DNA of 64,000 nt, from positions 186,001 to 250,000 of the forward strand of contig JADKAN010000002.1 of assembly GCA_016719225.1 (NCBI GenBank). Reading direction: 5' to 3'. Position numbers and translations under genes: made by a program. Position 1 is the stretch's first letter. The number at the start of each line of letters is the position of its first letter. This document shows, piece by piece, positions 60,678 through 64,000 of this stretch. The stretch comes from Flavobacteriales bacterium (lineage in GTDB: Bacteria > Bacteroidota > Bacteroidia > Flavobacteriales_F > PHOS-HE28). Under the pieces are notes generated by a model that saw nothing but the letters and a program-made list of their open reading frames with translations, made no database searches and was not told the DNA's origin.

Positions 60678-61898
60678 GTTGAGGATCTTATGTCCACCTT
60701 GCTTCAGGTATACGTCGCGCTCAAAGAGCTTGACGTCCTCGCGCACCATCTCTTTCACGAGGTCCTTCAGTTCGTAGGTGTGTTTCCAGCCCAGGACGCG
60801 ACGGGCCTTGCTGGGGTCGCCTTCCAAGTGGTCCACTTCCGCCGGGCGATAGTAGCGCGGGTCGATGGCGACAACGGTCTTACCGGTCTTCTTGTCGATG
60901 CCTTTTTCCTTCACGCCCTTGCCTTTCCATTCCAGCTTCATGCCGGCCTCCGCAAAGGCGAGGTCCACGAAGTGGCGCACAGTGTAGGTCTTTCCGGTCG
61001 CGAGCACGAAGTCGTCCGGTTTTTTGGCTTGCAGCATGCGCCACATGCCTTCCACGTAATCCTTCGCATGGCCCCAGTCGCGCTTGCTGTCAATGTTACC
61101 GAGGTACAGCGTGTCCTGCAGGCCCAGCTTGATCTTGGCCGCGGCGCGGGTGATCTTGCGCGTCACGAAGGTTTCGCCGCGCAACGGGCTTTCGTGGTTG
61201 AAGAGGATGCCGTTGCAAGCGAACATGTTGTAGCTCTCGCGGTAGTTCTTGGTGATCCAGAATCCGTAGAGCTTGGCCACGCCGTAAGGGCTTTTCGGAT
61301 AGAACGGGGTTTCCTCGTTCTGTGCGCTGTGAAGTACGCCGCCGTAAAGTTCGCTGGTGCTGGCCTGATAGAAGCGCGTCTTCTTTTCCATGCCGAGGAT
61401 GCGGATGGCCTCCAGGAAGCGCAACGTGCCGATACCATCCGCGTTGGCGGTGTATTCCGGCAATTCGAAGCTCACGGCCACGTGGCTCATGGCGGCGAGG
61501 TTGTAGATCTCGTCCGGCTGGATCTGCTTCACCAGTCGAACGCAATTGACACTGTCGGTGAGGTCGCCGTAATGCAGGAAGAAGGGAAGGCCCCGCTCGT
61601 GCTTGTCGTGGTACAGATGGTCGATACGGTCCGTGTTGAAGAGCGAGCTGCGGCGCTTTACGCCATGCACTTCGTAGCCCTTGTTCAGCAGCAGTTCGCT
61701 GAGGTAGGCACCATCCTGTCCTGTAATGCCGGTGATCAACGCGACTTTGCGTTTTCCTTTCACCGGGGCGGCCTTTTCGGGAGCGGGACGAGCTGTTACC
61801 TTTTTGGCAGCAGCGGTTTTGGCCGGTGCCTTCCGTGCTGCTACGGGCTTTACTTTTTTGGCGGTGGAGGCTTTCGTAGCCGTTTTCTTCTTGACCAT
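60666..61898 (-). CDS. gmd: GDP-mannose 4,6-dehydratase with a basic N-terminal tail
   Basis: A 410-residue SDR dehydratase (EC 4.2.1.47) making GDP-4-keto-6-deoxy-D-mannose, first step to GDP-fucose. The catalytic body starts near residue 50 with KVALITGITGQDGAYLSELL and shows RRSSLFNTDRIDHLY, AAMSHVAVSFELPEYTA, the STSELYG and YGVAKLYG catalytic motifs and RDWGHAKDYVEGMW. Ahead of it sit about 48 residues rich in Lys, Ala, Pro and Thr (VKKKTATKASTAKKVKPVAA and onwards), like a histone H1-type tail and absent from usual Gmd. The ATG at 61898 was preferred over a further 13 codons; both keep the tail. Likely operon with cysQ (20-base gap) and fcl. Confidence 0.95.
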   Translation of the reverse strand: MVKKKTATKASTAKKVKPVAARKAPAKTAAAKKVTARPAPEKAAPVKGKRKVALITGITGQDGAYLSELLLNKGYEVHGVKRRSSLFNTDRIDHLYHDKHERGLPFFLHYGDLTDSVNCVRLVKQIQPDEIYNLAAMSHVAVSFELPEYTANADGIGTLRFLEAIRILGMEKKTRFYQASTSELYGGVLHSAQNEETPFYPKSPYGVAKLYGFWITKNYRESYNMFACNGILFNHESPLRGETFVTRKITRAAAKIKLGLQDTLYLGNIDSKRDWGHAKDYVEGMWRMLQAKKPDDFVLATGKTYTVRHFVDLAFAEAGMKLEWKGKGVKEKGIDKKTGKTVVAIDPRYYRPAEVDHLEGDPSKARRVLGWKHTYELKDLVKEMVREDVKLFERDVYLKQGGHKILNEEE

Positions 61899-61918
61899 AT
61901 CTCTCTTCCTTCTGGTGT

Positions 61919-62749
61919 TTATTCTACGATGAACCACTGGTTCAACAGGTCGTTCTTGTTGTAGCGCATGGGCGCGCCGGTGCTGACGTCCACCAAGCTC
62001 TTGCCCGCCTCATCAGCGATGGCATGGCCTGCGGCAGTGTCCCACTCCATGGTGGGTGCGTAGCGGGGGTAGGCATCCGCAGCGCCTTCGGCCACGAGAC
62101 AGATCTTTAAGGCACTGCCCATGCTTACGGTGGCCACCTTGCCGTGCTTTTTCTCCATCTTTTGGATGTAGGCATCGGTATCGGGGCTGGCGTGCGAACG
62201 GCTGGCTACGATGGTGAAGGCTTCACGTTGGTGCGGCATGGGCAGGCGCTGGGCGCTGGCAGCGGCTTCATACGCCGGTTTACCGGTGAAGGTTGTGGCG
62301 TGCTCGAGCCGATAGGAGCCTCCATCCTTCCATGCGAAGTACAGGATGTCCTTGACGGGTACGTAGAGCACGCCAGCCACCGGGCGGTGCGAGCCCAAGG
62401 TGCTGATCGGTTCGCCGTCCCGGGCCATCAAGGCGATATTCACCGTGAATTCGCCGTTGCGCTTGATGAACTCTTTGGTGCCGTCCACGGGATCGACCAG
62501 CCAATACATGTCCCAGGCCTGGCGTTCGGCGGGGGAAAGGTGTTTGCCTTCCTCGCTCAACACGGGCAGGCCGGTCTTGGCGAGTTCCTTGACAATGGCG
62601 GTGTGCGCACGTTTATCGGCTTCCGTCAATGGGCTGCGGTCATCTTTCAATTCCACGTTGATAGGGCGGGAATAGACATCGAGTATTTCCGTGCCAGCGG
62701 CGAATGCAGCGGCAATGGCGTTGTCCATCAGGGGCTTCAGGTCTGTCAT
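61919..62749 (-). CDS. cysQ: 3'(2'),5'-bisphosphate nucleotidase
   Basis: Magnesium-dependent phosphatase of the inositol monophosphatase superfamily, 276 residues, which removes the 3'-phosphate from PAP formed in sulfotransfer and sulfate assimilation (EC 3.1.3.7). Metal-binding motifs are seen: the acidic LTEADKRAH and SEEGKHL segments, DPVDGTKEFIKRNGEFTVNI and the C-terminal EWDTAAGHAIADEAG. Head of the likely cysQ-gmd-fcl transcript; its presence with sugar-nucleotide genes might point to a sulfated glycan, but that is speculative. Confidence 0.94.
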   Translation of the reverse strand: MTDLKPLMDNAIAAAFAAGTEILDVYSRPINVELKDDRSPLTEADKRAHTAIVKELAKTGLPVLSEEGKHLSPAERQAWDMYWLVDPVDGTKEFIKRNGEFTVNIALMARDGEPISTLGSHRPVAGVLYVPVKDILYFAWKDGGSYRLEHATTFTGKPAYEAAASAQRLPMPHQREAFTIVASRSHASPDTDAYIQKMEKKHGKVATVSMGSALKICLVAEGAADAYPRYAPTMEWDTAAGHAIADEAGKSLVDVSTGAPMRYNKNDLLNQWFIVE

Positions 62750-62754
62750 GGCGG

Positions 62755-62762
62755 CGAAGGTA
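62755..62762 (-). promoter_or_regulatory. Predicted -7 element five bases before cysQ
   Basis: Minus strand TACCTTCG, five bases, ATG. One mismatch to TAnnTTTG. Confidence 0.45.
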
Positions 62763-62928
62763 AGGGGCTCGTTGGGTGCGGAAAAAGACTTATGCGTTCA
62801 GTGGAAGGATGGATGCGGATCGGCAGGAGGCTCGAGGACCTTCCTTCCACCTATTACGTTCATCATACATGTATCACGATGCTCTTTTTTAAGATCGTTG
62901 AATGGTCAGCGGTGCAAAGTGATCGGAG

Positions 62929-64000
62929 CTATCTGCCGTACCGCCGCTCATACTGCTTCCACAGGTCCTTCTGGCGGTTGTCCAAGGAAATGTCCCGGCC
63001 ATCAATGAAAGCACGGACCACGTTGTTGGTGCGCATGTCGAGTGCGTCGCCGGTGGAGATGAAGAGCGTAGCGGATTTGCCCGATTCGAGGCTGCCGTAG
63101 CGTTTATCGATGCCGAGGATGATGGCTGCATCCAAGGTGATGGAACGCAGTGCGTCCTCAGGGGAAAGGCCGTATGCACTTGCAGTACCGGCAAGGAAAC
63201 CGAGATTACGGGCGCCCATGCGTTCCATGTCCCCCGTGTAGCCGAGGCAAAAGCGTATGCCGCGCTCCTTCAGCAAGGCGGGGAGGCGATACGGCAGGTC
63301 CACATCCTCGTCCTCGCGCTGCGGCAGGGAGTGCAGGCGTTGCAGCACCACGTCCACTTTGCGGTCGCGCAGCAGGCTGGCCACGCGCCAAGCATCGTGT
63401 CCGCCCACCAGCACCATACGCTTCACGCCCATGTCCCTCGCGAAAAGCACGGCTTCCTGGATCTCGCGTACCCCATCCGCATGCACGTACAATGTCTTGT
63501 TGCCGTTGAACAATCCGCGCATGGCGTCCAGACGCAGGTCGGTCTTTTCCGGAGAAGACGTTCCGGCGTAGGCCTTCGCGCTCAAGAAAAACTCCTGCAC
63601 CGCCTCCAGTGCTTTTGCACGCTTATCGTTATCCTCTTTTTCCGTGGGACCCTGTTCGGCCCACCAGCCGGATGTTCCAAAGGCCACTGGCCAGTTGAGG
63701 TGGATGCCGTCATCGCGTCGCACGGGTGCGTCGTTGTTGTTCCAAGCGTCCAATTGAACAATGCCGCTGGTACCGCTGACTGTGTTCCCGCGCGGGGTGA
63801 TCTGGGCCAGTAGCACGCCATTATCGCGAACGGTGGGGAGGATATCCGAATCGGCGTTGTAGGCGGAAAGTGCGCGCACCTCGGGTTCCAGATCGCCAAG
63901 CTCCGCTTCATCTTCCGAGGCATGTACGGCATCGATCTCCACTAGGCCCAGGGTGGCATCCGGCAGGATGAATCCGGGATAGACCTGTTTTCCCTGCGCG
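62929..64000 (-). CDS. Amidohydrolase family protein (5' end outside the window)
   Basis: The 3' part (about 357 codons) of an amidohydrolase related to imidazolonepropionase-like and other exported metal-dependent amidohydrolases. The frame continues to the window edge and reads GKQVYPGFILPDATLGLVEI before the longest internal start. Family segments are DILPTVRDNGVLLAQITPRG, GTSGIVQLDAWN, VHADGVREIQEAVLFARD and, near the end, GLSPEDALRSITLDAAIILG with GSLESGKSATLFISTGDALD. The usual substrate-class motifs lie outside, so the substrate is unknown. In the 166-base gap to cysQ nothing is recognised. Confidence 0.88.
   Translation of the reverse strand, partial: AQGKQVYPGFILPDATLGLVEIDAVHASEDEAELGDLEPEVRALSAYNADSDILPTVRDNGVLLAQITPRGNTVSGTSGIVQLDAWNNNDAPVRRDDGIHLNWPVAFGTSGWWAEQGPTEKEDNDKRAKALEAVQEFFLSAKAYAGTSSPEKTDLRLDAMRGLFNGNKTLYVHADGVREIQEAVLFARDMGVKRMVLVGGHDAWRVASLLRDRKVDVVLQRLHSLPQREDEDVDLPYRLPALLKERGIRFCLGYTGDMERMGARNLGFLAGTASAYGLSPEDALRSITLDAAIILGIDKRYGSLESGKSATLFISTGDALDMRTNNVVRAFIDGRDISLDNRQKDLWKQYERRYGR

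Overview
The window reads as a GC-rich member of the Bacteroidota, most likely a Flavobacteriales relative. The evidence is type IX secretion (T9SS) sorting domains of both type A and type B, PorP/SprF and PorE-like proteins, a Bacteroidota-type caa3 oxidase operon, a short-chain L-threonine dehydrogenase, and repeated promoter elements of the TAnnTTTG type (mostly TAnnTTCG here) with no Shine-Dalgarno sequences. No plasmid, phage, insertion sequence or CRISPR signature was seen. Species cannot be assigned from the sequence alone.

Layout. 1-10.1 kb: the tail of a T9SS type A protein, metG, a 1678-residue T9SS type A multidomain surface protein, a beta-carbonic anhydrase, tRNA-Arg(CCT) and a DinB-like protein. 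Small dispersed repeats lie between these genes. 10.4-34.0 kb: the dominant feature, three modules of a T9SS type B secreted protein followed directly by its own PorP/SprF-like outer-membrane protein (328+312, 3119+311 and about 2640+306 residues). Genes overlap by 1-19 bases within modules, and the series ends with a PorE-like TPR/beta-propeller/OmpA protein. The two giant proteins carry about 33 cysteine-rich SprB-type units and about 30 Ig-like units. This looks like a gliding or adhesion apparatus: large filaments exported by T9SS, held by private PorP/SprF partners and tied to peptidoglycan by the OmpA-domain protein.

34.0-49.1 kb: a coupled pair (DUF2723 membrane glycosyltransferase and polysaccharide deacetylase), tRNA-Gln(TTG) followed by four tandem 103-bp units each carrying the tRNA 3' end plus a terminator, then housekeeping and catabolic genes: guanine deaminase, aspS, a lipoprotein, tyrosine breakdown (hppD, hmgA), trhO, threonine dehydrogenase, a MORN-repeat protein, gdhA and a bacilliredoxin. 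49.4-53.7 kb: a minus-strand heme-copper oxidase operon (cyoE, two subunit III genes, subunit IV, SCO, DUF420, a CxxC mini-protein), coupled by 4-base overlaps. 53.8-64.0 kb: a type A T9SS protein with a leftover sorting-domain fragment, then surface polysaccharide genes: two Wzi/RemB-like barrels around a WecA-like phosphoglycosyltransferase, and cysQ-gmd-fcl for GDP-L-fucose. The window ends inside an amidohydrolase gene.

Many genes have a TAnnTTTG-like element either exactly 5 nt or about 20 nt before the start codon, suggesting a subset of nearly leaderless mRNAs. Starts were chosen with this in mind, so several are shorter than the longest open frame.
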